Assembly (NCBI RefSeq): GCF_964656455.1
Contig: NC_135714.1
Location: 166,610,243 to 166,674,242 of the forward strand
Direction: 5' to 3'
Length of the DNA: 64,000 nucleotides
Origin: Halichoerus grypus
Lineage: Eukaryota; Chordata; Mammalia; Carnivora; Phocidae
The number at the start of each line of letters is the position of its first letter. Position 1 is the stretch's first letter. The position numbers and the translations under genes are program-made. The notes under the pieces were generated by a model. The model was not told the origin of the DNA and did no database searches. It was given only the letters and a program-made list of their open reading frames with translations. Shown in pieces: positions 23,782 to 37,352 of the stretch.

Positions 23782-25536
23782 ATTTTCAAGTCTGCTTGAG
23801 TGCAAACCTGGGGAAGGAGTCCCAGCAGAATTCGGAGGGAGAAATAAGCATGGGCAGAAGGCCCCTATGGACTCAACTCTTGTTTCGGGAAACTAGATCG
23901 GCTCTCCCGTGTGTGCGTGGAGTCCTCAGTGCCATCCACGCAACGCAAAGGAACAAAACTGTAGAGAACCCGTGCCTCAGCAAAGATCGCCCTTCCTGAG
24001 CGTGCACTTCATCTGTTGTGTGTTTTTGTGAAAGCATGAGAAATGGAACCTAAACGTAACTCGGAGTGAGAAGCAGGCGTGGAAGGAAGGCTGCTGTCGA
24101 CTCACCTCTTGTTTGAGGAGATTAGCACTGCTGTACCCTGTGTGCCTGGATGCCTAGTTCCCAGGCTACTAACACCAAGAATCAATCCTCTCGAGTGACT
24201 GCGCTTGAGTTAACATTGCCGTTCCTGAAGCAGGAGGAATTTGACCCTGCTCGTGTACGAGAGACCGGGGAAAGGGTCCCAGACGTGAAATGGAGTGAGA
24301 AACAGGCCGGTGCGGAAGGCAGCTCTCAAGTCACCTCTGGTTGATGAGGCTAGTACCCTTGCCCCGGGGGTGCCTGCAGGCCTAAAGCCAACCACCTAAC
24401 TCAAAGGAACAACTCTGTAGGGAATTCCCGCTTCGGCTAAAAGAGCCATGCCTCAGGGTGGACGCATTTTGCTGTGTGCATGCGTGAGCGCACTGCAAGT
24501 GAGTCCAAAAGCATTTTCCTTGTGAGACCCAGGCCCCGGAAGAAGCCAGAACACGACTCCCCACTTGATCCATGAAGCTAGGACTGCGGCCCCACTTTTG
24601 CATGGAAGTCTAACAGCTAGCTTTCTAACTCGGAGAAACAACACTGTAGAGAAACCGTGCTTTAGCTACCGTCGACCTCTCTGTGGGCGAAGCAGTTTAG
24701 GGTGTACTGTGGCTGAGAGCCTGGGGACGGTTTCCATTTCATAATATCGGGGGAGAGACAGGCTGGCACATAAGGCAGATCTGAACTCACTACATGGTTA
24801 TGGGGCTAGTTCCGTTGCCCCGTGGGTGTGTGCAGGCTTAAACACAGCCACCTAACTCGAAGGAAAAACTCGGTAGAGAGCCTGTGCTGCAGGTAAAGGA
24901 GCTGCTCCTGAGGGTGCAAGCATTTTGTTGTGTGCGTGCGTGAGAGCACTGCAAGGGAGTCCAAAGCTTTTTGCGAGTGAGACTCAGGCCCCAGCGAAAG
25001 GCAGACCACGACTCCCCATGTGTTTCATCACGCTAGCACGGCAGCCCCACTTTTGCATGGAAGTCTAATAGCTAGCGTTCTAACTCGAAGAAACAACACT
25101 GTAGAGAAGCCATGCTTTAGCTACCATCGACCTCTCTGTGGGCGAAGCAGTTTAGGGTGTACTGTGGCTGAGAGCCCTGGGACGGTTTCAATATCGTAAT
25201 ATCGGGGAGAGACAGGCCGGTACAGAAGGCAGCTCTCAAATCACATCATGGTTAGGGGGCTAGTACCATTGCCCAGGGTGTGTGTGCAGGCTTAAACACA
25301 GCCACCTAACTCGAAGGAAAAACTCGGTTGAGAGCCTGTGCTGCAGGTAAAACAGCTGCTCCTGAGGGTGGCAGCATTTTGTTGTGTGCGTGCGTGAGAG
25401 CACTGCAAGGGAGTCCAGACCCATTTTCCGTGTGGGACTCAGGCCCCGGCAGAAGACAGAACACGACTCCCCACTTGTTTCATGAAGCTAGCACTGCGGC
25501 CCCACTTTTGCATGGAAGTCTAATAGCAAGCGTTCT

Positions 25537-26235
25537 TTATTATTATTATTATTAAATGTTTTTATTGTTATGTTAATCCCCATACATTACATCATTAGTT
25601 TTAGATATAGTGTTCCATGATTCATTGTTTGTGCATAACACCCAGTGCTCCATGCAGATCGTGCCCTGCTCAATACCCATCACCAGGCTAACCCATCCTC
25701 CCACCCCCCTCCCCTCTAGAACCCTCAGTTTGTTTTTCAGAGTCCATCGTCTCTCATGGTTCTTCTCCCCCTCCGATTTTCCCCCCTTCGTTCTTCCCCT
25801 CCTGCTACATTCTTCTTCTTCTTTTTTTCTTTCTTAACATATATTGCATTATTTGTTTCAGAGGTACAGATCTGAGATTCAACAGTCTTGCACAATTCAC
25901 AGCGCTTACCAGAACACATACCCTCCCCAGTGTCCAACACCCAGTGACCCCATCCCTCCCACCCCAGCCCCCACTCCAGCAACCCTCAGTTTGTTTCCTG
26001 AGATTAAGAATTCCTCATATCAGTGAGGTCATATGATACATGTCTTTCTCTGTTTGACTTATTTCGCTCAGCATGATACCCTCCAGTTCCATCCACGTCG
26101 TTGCAGATGGCAAGATCTCATTCCTTTTGATGGCTGCATAATATTCCATTGTATATATATATACCCCCTCTTCTTTATCCATTCATCTGTTGGTGGACAT
26201 CTTGGCTCTTTCCACAGTTTGGCTATTGTGGACAT
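25537..26235 (-). mobile_element. L1 3' end, U5 copy
   Basis: Target-site duplications lie at 25521-25536 and 26236-26251. By eye it has the same diagnostic variants as the U4 copy. Confidence 0.95.
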
Positions 26236-27678
26236 TAATAGCAAGCGTTCTAACTCGGAGAAACAACACTGAAGAGAAACCGTGCTTTAGCTACCGACGA
26301 CCTCTGTGTGGGAGGAAGCAGTTTAGGGTGTACGGTGGGTGAGAGCCTGGGGACGGGTTCCGTTTCCTAAAATCGAGGGAGAGACAGGCCGGAGAGAAGG
26401 CAGCTCTCAACTCACACCATGGTTATGGGGCTAGTACCGTTGCCCCGGGTGTGTGTGCAGGCTTCATGAAAACCGCCTGACTCGAAGGAAAAACTCGCTG
26501 GAGAATCCATGCTTCAGCTAAAAGAGCCGCTCTTGAAGGTGGAAGCATTATGTTGTGTGCGTGCATGAGAGCCCTGCAAGGGAGTCCAAAGCTTTTTGTG
26601 AGTGAGCCTCAGGCCCCAGCAGAAGGCAGAACACGACTCCCCATGTGTTTCATCACGCTAGCACGGCAGCCCCACTTTTGCATGGAAGTCTAACAGCTAG
26701 CGTTCTAACTCGAAGAAACAACACTGTAGAGAAACCCTGCTTTAGCTACCGTCGACCTCTAGATGGAGGAAATATTACACGGAGTACCGTGGCTGAGAGC
26801 CTGGGGAACGGGTTCCATACGTGAAACCAAGGGAGAAATAGGTCCGGGCAGAAGGCACCTCTGGACTCAGCTCTTGCTACCTGAAGCTAACACTACTGCT
26901 CCATGTGTGCTTGGAATGCTATGTGCTCGACACTGACTGGGAAGAAACAAGCCTGTCAAGAATCCCAGCTGCAGCTCATTCGCCTACCAGACTACTAACA
27001 CCAAGAATCAATGCTGTAGCGTTACTGCGCTTTAGCTAACATTGCAGTTCCTGAAGCCGCAGGAGTTGTATAGTGTTCGTGTATGAGAGACCGGGGAAAG
27101 GGTCCCATACGTGAAATGGAGTGAGAAACAGGCCGGTGCGGAAGGCAGCTCTCAACTCACCTCTTGTTTATGAGGCCAGTACCCTTGCCCCGTGTGTTCC
27201 TGCAGGCCATAAGCCAACCGCCTAACTCAAAGGAACAACTCTGTAGAGAATTCCTGCTTCGGCTAAAAGAGCCATGCCTCAGGGTGGACGCATTGTGTGG
27301 TGTGCATGCGTGAGTGCACAGCAAGTGAGTCCAAAAGCATTTTCGTTGTGAGACCCAGGCCCCAGAAGAAGCCAGAACACGACTCCCCACTTGCTCCATG
27401 AATCTAATACCTCGGCCCCACTTTTGCATGGAAGTCTCATAGTTAGCTTTCTAAGTCGAAGAAACAACACTGTAGAGAAACCGTGCTTTAGCTACCGTCG
27501 ACCTCTCTGAGGGCGAAGCAGTTTAGGGTGTACTGAGGTTGGGAGCCCTGGGACGGTTTCAATATCATAATATCGGGGGAGGGACAGGCCGGCACAGAAG
27601 GCAGCTCTCAACTCACATCATGGTTATGGGGCTACTACCGTTGCCCAGGGTGTGTGTGCAGGCTTAAACACAGCCACC

Positions 27679-28585
27679 TAACTCGAAGGAAAAACTCGGT
27701 AGAGAGCCTGTGCTGCAGGTAAAGGAGCTGCTCCTGAGGGTGCAAGCATTTTGTTGTGTGCGTGCGTGAGAGCACTGCAAGGGAGGCCAAAGCTTTTTGC
27801 GAGTGAGACTCAGGCCCCAGCGAAAGGCAGAACACGACTCCCCATGTGTTTCATCAAGCTAGCATGGCAGCGCCACTTTCATGGAAGTCTAATAGCTAGC
27901 GTTCTAAGTCGAAGAAACAACACTGTAGAGAAACCGTGCTTTAGCTACCGTCGACCTCTCTGAGGGCGAAGCAGTTTAGGGTGTACTGAGGTTGGGAGCC
28001 CTGGGACGGTTTCAATATCATAATATCGGGGGAGGGACAGGCCGGTACAGAAGGCAGTTCGCAACTCACATCATGGTTATGGGGCTACTAACGTTGTCCA
28101 GGGTGTGTGTGCAGGCTTAAACACAGCCACCTAACTCGAAGGAAAAACTCGGTAGAGAGCCTGTGCTGCAGGTAAAACAGCTGCTCCTGAGGGTGGAAGC
28201 ATTTTGTTGTGTGCGTGCGTGAGAGCACTGCAAGGGATTCCAAAGCTTTCTGCGAGTGAGACTCAGGCCCCAGCGAAAGGCAGAACACGACTCCCCATGT
28301 GTTTCATCAAGCTAGCACGGCAGCGCCACTTTTCAGGGAAGTCTAATAGCTAGCGTTCTAAGTCGAAGAAACAACACTGTAGAGAAGCCGTGCTTTAGCT
28401 ACCGTCGACCTCTGTGTGGGCGAAGCAGTTTAGGGTGTACTGTGGCTGGCAGCCTGGGGACGGTTTCCATTTCGGAATATAGGGGGAGAGACAGTCCGGT
28501 ACAGAAGGCAGCTCTCAACTCACTACATGCTTAAGGGGCTAGTTCCGTTGCCCCGTGGGTGTGTGCAGGCTTAAAGACAGCCACT
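27679..28585. repeat. Variable dimer block of U5, two copies
   Basis: The first dimer has GTAAAGGAGCTGCTCC..GTGCAAGC near 27719, the version normally found in half A (as at 1307-1333). This is a sign of conversion between non-equivalent monomers. Confidence 0.88.
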
Positions 28586-29551
28586 TAACTCGAAGGAAAA
28601 ACTCGGTAGGGAATCCGAGCTGCAGGTAAAACAGCTGCTCCTAAGGGTGGAAGCCTTTTGTTGTGTGCGTGCGTGAGAGCACTGCAAGGGAGTCCAAAGC
28701 ATTTTGCGAGTGAGACTCAGGCCCCAGCGAAAGGCAGAACACGACTCCCCATGTGTTTTACCAAGCTAGCACGGCAGCCCCACATTTGCATGGAAGTCTA
28801 AGAGCTAGCGTTCTAACTCGAAGAAACTACACAGTAGAGAAACCGTGCTTTAGCTACCGTCGACCTCTCTGTGGGCGAAGCAGTTTAGGGTGTACTGTGG
28901 CTGAGAGCCTGGGGACATTTTCCATTTTGTAAAATCGGGGGAGAGACAGGCCGGTACAGAAGGCAGCTCTCAACTCACATCATGGTTATGGGGCTAGTAC
29001 CGTTGCCCTGGGTGTGTGTGCAGGCTGAAAGACAGCCACCTAACTCAAAGGAAAAACACGGTAGAGAATCCGTGCTTCAGCTCAAACAGCCGCTCCTGAG
29101 GGTGGAAGCATTTGGTTGTGTGCGTGCGTGAGAGGACTGCAAGGGAGTCCAAAGTCTCTGCGAGTGAGACTCAGGCCCCAGCAAAAGGCAGAAGACGACT
29201 CCCCGTGTGTTTCATTTAGCTAGCACTGCGGCCCTACTTTTGCATGGAAATCTAATCGCTAGCGTTCTCCCTGGAAGAAACAACACGGTAGAGAAACCGT
29301 GCTTTAGCTACCATCCACCTCTCTGAGGGAGGAAGCACTTTCCAGGCTACCGTGGGTGAGAGCCTGAGGAACGGGTTCCTTACGTGAAACCGAGGGAGAA
29401 GGAGTCCGGGCCAGAAGGCTCCTCTCGACTCAGCTCTTGTTACCTGAAGCTAACACTTCGGCTCCATGTGTGCATAGGAATGCTAAGGGCTCCACACTGA
29501 TTTGGCAGAAAGAAGCCGCTCAAGAACCCCAGCTTCAGCTCGTTCGCCTCT

Positions 29552-29566
29552 CCACAGGGTGGCAGC
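29552..29566 (+). promoter_or_regulatory. Weak CTCF-like motif, U6
   Basis: Same candidate, unchanged. Confidence 0.25.
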
Positions 29567-31321
29567 ATTTTCAAGTCTGCTTGAGTGCAAACCTGGGGAA
29601 GGAGTCCCAGCAGAATTCGGAGGGAGAAATAAGCATGGGCAGAAGGCCCCTATGGACTCAACTCTTGTTTCGGGAAACTAGATCGGCTCTCCCGTGTGTG
29701 CGTGGAGTCCTCAGTGCCATCCACGCAACGCAAAGGAACAAAACTGTAGAGAACCCGTGCCTCAGCAAAGATCGCCCTTCCTGAGCGTGCACTTCATCTA
29801 TTGTGTGTTTTTGTGAAAGCATGAGAAATGGAACCTAAACGTAACTCGGAGTGAGAAGCAGGCGTGGAAGGAAGGCTGCTGTCGACTCACCTCTTGTTTG
29901 AGGAGATTAGCACTGCTGTACCCTGTGTGCCTGGATGCCTAGTTCCCAGGCTACTAACACCAAGAATCAATCCTCTCGAGTGACTGCGCTTGAGTTAACA
30001 TTGCCGTTCCTGAAGCAGGAGGAATTTGACCCTGCTCGTGTACGAGAGACCGGGGAAAGGGTCCCAGATGTGAAATGGAGTGAGAAACAGGCCGGTGCGG
30101 AAGGCAGCTCTCAAGTCACCTCTGGTTGATGAGGCTAGTACCCTTGCCCCGGGGGTGCCTGCAGGCCTAAAGCCAACCACCTAACTCAAAGGAACAACTC
30201 TGTAGGGAATTCCCGCTTCGGCTAAAAGAGCCATGCCTCAGGGTGGACGCATTTTGCTGTGTGCATGCGTGAGCGCACTGCAAGTGAGTCCAAAAGCATT
30301 TTCCTTGTGAGACCCAGGCCCCGGAAGAAGCCAGAACACGACTCCCCACTTGCTCCATGAAGCTAGGACTGCGGCCCCACTTTTGCATGGAAGTCTAACA
30401 GCTAGCTTTCTAACTCGGAGAAACAACACTGTAGAGAAACCATGCTTTAGCTACCGTCGACCTCTCTGTGGGCGAAGCAGTTTAGGGTGTACTGTGGCTG
30501 AGAGCCTGGGGACGGTATCCATTTCATAATATCGGGGGAGAGACAGGCTGGCACATAAGGCAGATCTGAACTCACTACATGGTTATGGGGCTAGTTCCGT
30601 TGCCCCGTGGGTGTGTGCAGGCTTAAACACAGCCACCTAACTCGAAGGAAAAACTCGGTAGAGAGCCTGTGCTGCAGGTAAAGGAGCTGCTCCTGAGGGT
30701 GCAAGCATTTTGTTGTGTGCGTGCGTGAGAGCACTGCAAGGGAGTCCAAAGCTTTTTGCGAGTGAGACTCAGGCCCCAGCGAAAGGCAGACCACGACTCC
30801 CCATGTGTTTCATCACGCTAGCACGGCAGCCCCACTTTTGCATGGAAGTCTAATAGCTAGCGTTCTAACTCGAAGAAACAACACTGTAGAGAAGCCATGC
30901 TTTAGCTACCGTCGACCTCTCTGTGGGCGAAGCAGTTTAGGGTGTACTGTGGCTGAGAGCCCTGGGACGGTTTCAATATCGTAATATCGGGGAGAGACAG
31001 GCCGGTACAGAAGGCAGCTCTCAAATCACATCATGGTTAGGGGGCTAGTACCATTGCCCAGGGTGTGTGTGCAGGCTTAAACACAGCCACCTAACTCGAA
31101 GGAAAAACTCGGTTGAGAGCCTGTGCTGCAGGTAAAACAGCTGCTCCTGAGGGTGGCAGCATTTTGTTGTGTGCGTGCGTGAGAGCACTGCAAGGGAGTC
31201 CAGACCCATTTTCCGTGTGGGACTCAGGCCCCGGCAGAAGACAGAACACGACTCCCCACTTGTTTCATGAAGCTAGCACTGCGGCCCCACTTTTGCATGG
31301 AAGTCTAATAGCAAGCGTTCT

Positions 31322-32020
31322 TTATTATTATTATTATTAAATGTTTTTATTGTTATGTTAATCCCCATACATTACATCATTAGTTTTAGATATAGTGTTC
31401 CATGATTCATTGTTTGTGCATAACACCCAGTGCTCCATGCAGATCGTGCCCTGCTCAATACCCATCACCAGGCTAACCCATCCTCCCACCCCCCTCCCCT
31501 CTAGAACCCTCAGTTTGTTTTTCAGAGTCCATCGTCTCTCATGGTTCTTCTCCCCCTCCGATTTTCCCCCCTTCGTTCTTCCCCTCCTGCTACATTCTTC
31601 TTCTTCTTTTTTTCTTTCTTAACATATATTGCATTATTTGTTTCAGAGGTACAGATCTGAGATTCAACAGTCTTGCACAATTCACAGCGCTTACCAGAAC
31701 ACATACCCTCCCCAGTGTCCAACACCCAGTGACCCCATCCCTCCCACCCCAGCCCCCACTCCAGCAACCCTCAGTTTGTTTCCTGAGATTAAGAATTCCT
31801 CATATCAGTGAGGTCATATGATACATGTCTTTCTCTGTTTGACTTATTTCGCTCAGCATGATACCCTCCAGTTCCATCCACGTCGTTGCAGAGGGCAAGA
31901 TCTCATTCCTTTTGATGGCTGCATAATACTCCATTGTATATATATATACCCCCTCTTCTTTATCCATTCATCTGTTGGTGGACATCTTGGCTCTTTCCAC
32001 AGTTTGGCTATTGTGGACAT
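31322..32020 (-). mobile_element. L1 3' end, U6 copy
   Basis: Target-site duplications lie at 31306-31321 and 32021-32036. It shares CTTCGTTC with U4, U5, U8 and U10 but has CAGAGGGC. A private ATAATACTCC lies near 31925. Confidence 0.95.
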
Positions 32021-33463
32021 TAATAGCAAGCGTTCTAACTCGGAGAAACAACACTGAAGAGAAACCGTGCTTTAGCTACCGACGACCTCTGTGTGGGAGG
32101 AAGCAGTTTAGGGTGTACGGTGGGTGAGAGCCTGGGGACGGGTTCCGTTTCCTAAAATCGAGGGAGAGACAGGCCGGAGAGAAGGCAGCTCTCAACTCAC
32201 ACCATGGTTATGGGGCTAGTACCGTTGCCCCGGGTGTGTGTGCAGGCTTCATGAAAACCGCCTGACTCGAAGGAAAAACTCGCTGGAGAATCCATGCTTC
32301 AGCTAAAAGAGCCGCTCTTGAAGGTGGAAGCATTATGTTGTGTGCGTGCATGAGAGCCCTGCAAGGGAGTCCAAAGCTTTTTGTGAGTGAGCCTCAGGCC
32401 CCAGCAGAAGGCAGAACACGACTCCCCATGTGTTTCATCACGCTAGCACGGCAGCCCCACTTTTGCATGGAAGTCTAACAGCTAGCGTTCTAACTCGAAG
32501 AAACAACACTGTAGAGAAACCCTGCTTTAGCTACCGTCGACCTCTAGATGGAGGAAATATTACACGGAGTACCGTGGCTGAGAGCCTGGGGAACGGGTTC
32601 CATACGTGAAACCAAGGGAGAAATAGGTCCGGGCAGAAGGCACCTCTGGACTCAGCTCTTGCTACCTGAAGCTAACACTACTGCTCCATGTGTGCTTGGA
32701 ATGCTATGTGCTCGACACTGACTGGGAAGAAACAAGCCTGTCAAGAATCCCAGCTGCAGCTCATTCGCCTACCAGACTACTAACACCAAGAATCAATGCT
32801 GTAGCGTTACTGCGCTTTAGCTAACATTGCAGTTCCTGAAGCCGCAGGAGTTGTATAGTGTTCGTGTATGAGAGACCGGGGAAAGGGTCCCATACGTGAA
32901 ATGGAGTGAGAAACAGGCCGGTGCGGAAGGCAGCTCTCAACTCACCTCTTGTTTATGAGGCCAGTACCCTTGCCCCGTGTGTTCCTGCAGGCCATAAGCC
33001 AACCGCCTAACTCAAAGGAACAACTCTGTAGAGAATTCCTGCTTCGGCTAAAAGGGCCATGCCTCAGGGTGGACGCATTGTGTGGTGTGCATGCGTGAGT
33101 GCACAGCAAGTGAGTCCAAAAGCATTTTCCTTGTGAGACCCAGGCCCCAGAAGAAGCCAGAACACGACTCCCCACTTGCTCCATGAATCTAATACCTCGG
33201 CCCCACTTTTGCATGGAAGTCTCATAGTTAGCTTTCTAAGTCGAAGAAACAACACTGTAGAGAAACCGTGCTTTAGCTACCGTCGACCTCTCTGAGGGCG
33301 AAGCAGTTTAGGGTGTACTGAGGTTGGGAGCCCTGGGACGGTTTCAATATCATAATATCGGGGGAGGGACAGGCCGGCACAGAAGGCAGCTCTCAACTCA
33401 CATCATGGTTATGGGGCTACTACCGTTGCCCAGGGTGTGTGTGCAGGCTTAAACACAGCCACC

Positions 33464-33917
33464 TAACTCGAAGGAAAAACTCGGTAGAGAGCCTGTGCTG
33501 CAGGTAAAACAGCTGCTCCTGAGGGTGGAAGCATTTTGTTGTGTGCGTGCGTGAGAGCACTGCAAGGGATTCCAAAGCTTTCTGCGAGTGAGACTCAGGC
33601 CCCAGCGAAAGGCAGAACACGACTCCCCATGTGTTTCATCAAGCTAGCACGGCAGCGCCACTTTTCATGGAAGTCTAATAGCTAGCGTTCTAAGTCGAAG
33701 AAACAACACTGTAGAGAAGCCGTGCTTTAGCTACCGTCGACCTCTGTGTGGGCGAAGCAGTTTAGGGTGTACTGTGGCTGGCAGCCTGGGGACGGTTTCC
33801 ATTTCGGAATATAGGGGGAGAGACAGTCCGGTACAGAAGGCAGCTCTCAACTCACTACATGCTTAAGGGGCTAGTTCCGTTGCCCCGTGGGTGTGTGCAG
33901 GCTTAAAGACAGCCACT
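33464..33917. repeat. Variable dimer block of U6, one copy
   Basis: The single dimer (GGGATTCCAAAGCTTTCTGCG) matches the second dimer of U5, so the first one was lost. Confidence 0.88.
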
Positions 33918-34883
33918 TAACTCGAAGGAAAAACTCGGTAGGGAATCCGAGCTGCAGGTAAAACAGCTGCTCCTAAGGGTGGAAGCCTTTTGTTGTGTGC
34001 GTGCGTGAGAGCACTGCAAGGGAGTCCAAAGCATTTTGCGAGTGAGACTCAGGCCCCAGCGAAAGGCAGAACACGACTCCCCATGTGTTTTACCAAGCTA
34101 GCACGGCAGCCCCACATTTGCATGGAAGTCTAAGAGCTAGCGTTCTAACTCGAAGAAACTACACAGTAGAGAAACCGTGCTTTAGCTACCGTCGACCTCT
34201 CTGTGGGCGAAGCAGTTTAGGGTGTACTGTGGCTGAGAGCCTGGGGACATTTTCCATTTTGTAAAATCGGGGGAGAGACAGGCCGGTACAGAAGGCAGCT
34301 CTCAACTCACATCATGGTTATGGGGCTAGTACCGTTGCCCTGGGTGTGTGTGCAGGCTGAAAGACAGCCACCTAACTCAAAGGAAAAACACGGTAGAGAA
34401 TCCGTGCTTCAGCTCAAACAGCCGCTCCTGAGGGTGGAAGCATTTGGTTGTGTGCGTGCGTGAGAGGACTGCAAGGGAGTCCAAAGTCTCTGCGAGTGAG
34501 ACTCAGGCCCCAGCAAAAGGCAGAAGACGACTCCCCGTGTGTTTCATTTAGCTAGCACTGCGGCCCTACTTTTGCATGGAAATCTAATCGCTAGCGTTCT
34601 CCCTGGAAGAAACAACACGGTAGAGAAACCGTGCTTTAGCTACCATCCACCTCTCTGAGGGAGGAAGCACTTTCCAGGCTACCGTGGGTGAGAGCCTGAG
34701 GAACGGGTTCCTTACGTGAAACCGAGGGAGAAGGAGTCCGGGCCAGAAGGCTCCTCTCGACTCAGCTCTTGTTACCTGAAGCTAACACTTCGGCTCCATG
34801 TGTGCATAGGAATGCTAAGGGCTCCACACTGATTTGGCAGAAAGAAGCCGCTCAAGAACCCCAGCTTCAGCTCGTTCGCCTCT

Positions 34884-34898
34884 CCACAGGGTGGCAGC
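34884..34898 (+). promoter_or_regulatory. Weak CTCF-like motif, U7
   Basis: Same candidate, unchanged. Confidence 0.25.
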
Positions 34899-36653
34899 AT
34901 TTTCAAGTCTGCTTGAGTGCAAACCTGGGGAAGGAGTCCCAGCAGAATTCGGAGGGAGAAATAAGCATGGGCAGAAGGCCCCTATGGACTCAACTCTTGT
35001 TTCGGGAAACTAGATCGGCTCTCCCGTGTGTGCGTGGAGTCCTCAGTGCCATCCACGCAACGCAAAGGAACAAAACTGTAGAGAACCCGTGCCTCAGCAA
35101 AGATCGCCCTTCCTGAGCGTGCACTTCATCTGTTGTGTGTTTTTGTGAAAGCATGAGAAATGGAACCTAAACGTAACTCGGAGTGAGAAGCAGGCGTGGA
35201 AGGAAGGCTGCTGTCGACTCACCTCTTGTTTGAGGAGATTAGCACTGCTGTACCCTGTGTGCCTGGATGCCTAGTTCCCAGGCTACTAACACCAAGAATC
35301 AATCCTCTCGAGTGACTGCGCTTGAGTTAACATTGCCGTTCCTGAAGCAGGAGGAATTTGACCCTGCTCGTGTACGAGAGACCGGGGAAAGGGTCCCAGA
35401 CGTGAAATGGAGTGAGAAACAGGCCGGTGCGGAAGGCAGCTCTCAAGTCACCTCTGGTTGATGAGGCTAGTACCCTTGCCCCGGGGGTGCCTGCAGGCCT
35501 AAAGCCAACCACCTAACTCAAAGGAACAACTCTGTAGGGAATTCCCGCTTCGGCTAAAAGAGCCATGCCTCAGGGTGGACGCATTTTGCTGTGTGCATGC
35601 GTGAGCGCACTGCAAGTGAGTCCAAAAGCATTTTCCTTGTGAGACCCAGGCCCCGGAAGAAGCCAGAACACGACTCCCCACTTGCTCCATGAAGCTAGGA
35701 CTGCGGCCCCACTTTTGCATGGAAGTCTAACAGCTAGCTTTCTAACTCGGAGAAACAACACTGTAGAGAAACCGTGCTTTAGCTACCGTCGACCTCTCTG
35801 TGGGCGAAGCAGTTTAGGGTGTACTGTGGCTGAGAGCCTGGGGACGGTTTCCATTTCATAATATCGGGGGAGAGACAGGCTGGCACATAAGGCAGATCTG
35901 AACTCACTACATGGTTATGGGGCTAGTTCCGTTGCCCCGTGGGTGTGTGCAGGCTTAAACACAGCCACCTAACTCGAAGGAAAAACTCGGTAGAGAGCCT
36001 GTGCTGCAGGTAAAGGAGCTGCTCCTGAGGGTGCAAGCATTTTGTTGTGTGCGTGCGTGAGAGCACTGCAAGGGAGTCCAAAGCTTTTTGCGAGTGAGAC
36101 TCAGGCCCCAGCGAAAGGCAGACCACGACTCCCCATGTGTTTCATCACGCTAGCACGGCAGCCCCACTTTTGCATGGAAGTCTAATAGCTAGCGTTCTAA
36201 CTCGAAGAAACAACACTGTAGAGAAGCCATGCTTTAGCTACCGTCGACCTCTCTGTGGGCGAAGCAGTTTAGGGTGTACTGTGGCTGAGAGCCCTGGGAC
36301 GGTTTCAATATCGTAATATCGGGGAGAGACAGGCCGGTACAGAAGGCAGCTCTCAAATCACATCATGGTTAGGGGGCTAGTACCATTGCCCAGGGTGTGT
36401 GTGCAGGCTTAAACACAGCCACCTAACTCGAAGGAAAAACTCGGTTGAGAGCCTGTGCTGCAGGTAAAACAGCTGCTCCTGAGGGTGGCAGCATTTTGTT
36501 GTGTGCGTGCGTGAGAGCACTGCAAGGGAGTCCAGACCCATTTTCCGTGTGGGACTCAGGCCCCGGCAGAAGACAGAACACGACTCCCCACTTGTTTCAT
36601 GAAGCTAGCACTGCGGCCCCACTTTTGCATGGAAGTCTAATAGCAAGCGTTCT

Positions 36654-37352
36654 TTATTATTATTATTATTAAATGTTTTTATTGTTATGTTAATCCCCAT
36701 ACATTACATCATTAGTTTTAGATATAGTGTTCCATGATTCATTGTTTGTGCATAACACCCAGTGCTCCATGCAGATCGTGCCCTGCTCAATACCCATCAC
36801 CAGGCTAACCCATCCTCCCACCCCCCTCCCCTCTAGAACCCTCAGTTTGTTTTTCAGAGTCCATCGTCTCTCATGGTTCTTCTCCCCCTCCGATTTTCCC
36901 CCCTTCATTCTTCCCCTCCTGCTACATTCTTCTTCTTCTTTTTTTCTTTCTTAACATATATTGCATTATTTGTTTCAGAGGTACAGATCTGAGATTCAAC
37001 AGTCTTGCACAATTCACAGCGCTTACCAGAACACATACCCTCCCCAGTGTCCAACACCCAGTGACCCCATCCCTCCCACCCCAGCCCCCACTCCAGCAAC
37101 CCTCAGTTTGTTTCCTGAGATTAAGAATTCCTCATATCAGTGAGGTCATATGATACATGTCTTTCTCTGTTTGACTTATTTCGCTCAGCATGATACCCTC
37201 CAGTTCCATCCACGTCGTTGCAGAGGGCAAGATCTCATTCCTTTTGATGGCTGCATAATATTCCATTGTATATATATATACCCCCTCTTCTTTATCCATT
37301 CATCTGTTGGTGGACATCTTGGCTCTTTCCACAGTTTGGCTATTGTGGACAT
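36654..37352 (-). mobile_element. L1 3' end, U7 copy
   Basis: Target-site duplications lie at 36638-36653 and 37353-37368. It has an uninterrupted tail, CTTCATTC and CAGAGGGC, which is the majority form at all markers I followed. Confidence 0.95.

Larger units (their letters stand above)
23587..29371. repeat. Macrosatellite unit U5 (5785 bp, two variable dimers)
   Basis: Sister of U4 through the L1. In the dimer block it instead resembles U3 (GGGAGGCC then GGGATTCC), which points to exchange between units. It has a private CTTGATCCATG near 24565. Confidence 0.93.
29372..34703. repeat. Macrosatellite unit U6 (5332 bp, one variable dimer)
   Basis: A short unit with 20 monomers. It lacks the 6-bp deletion that marks the other short units U7, U8 and U10. 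It has a private GACGGTATCC near 30513. Confidence 0.93.
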
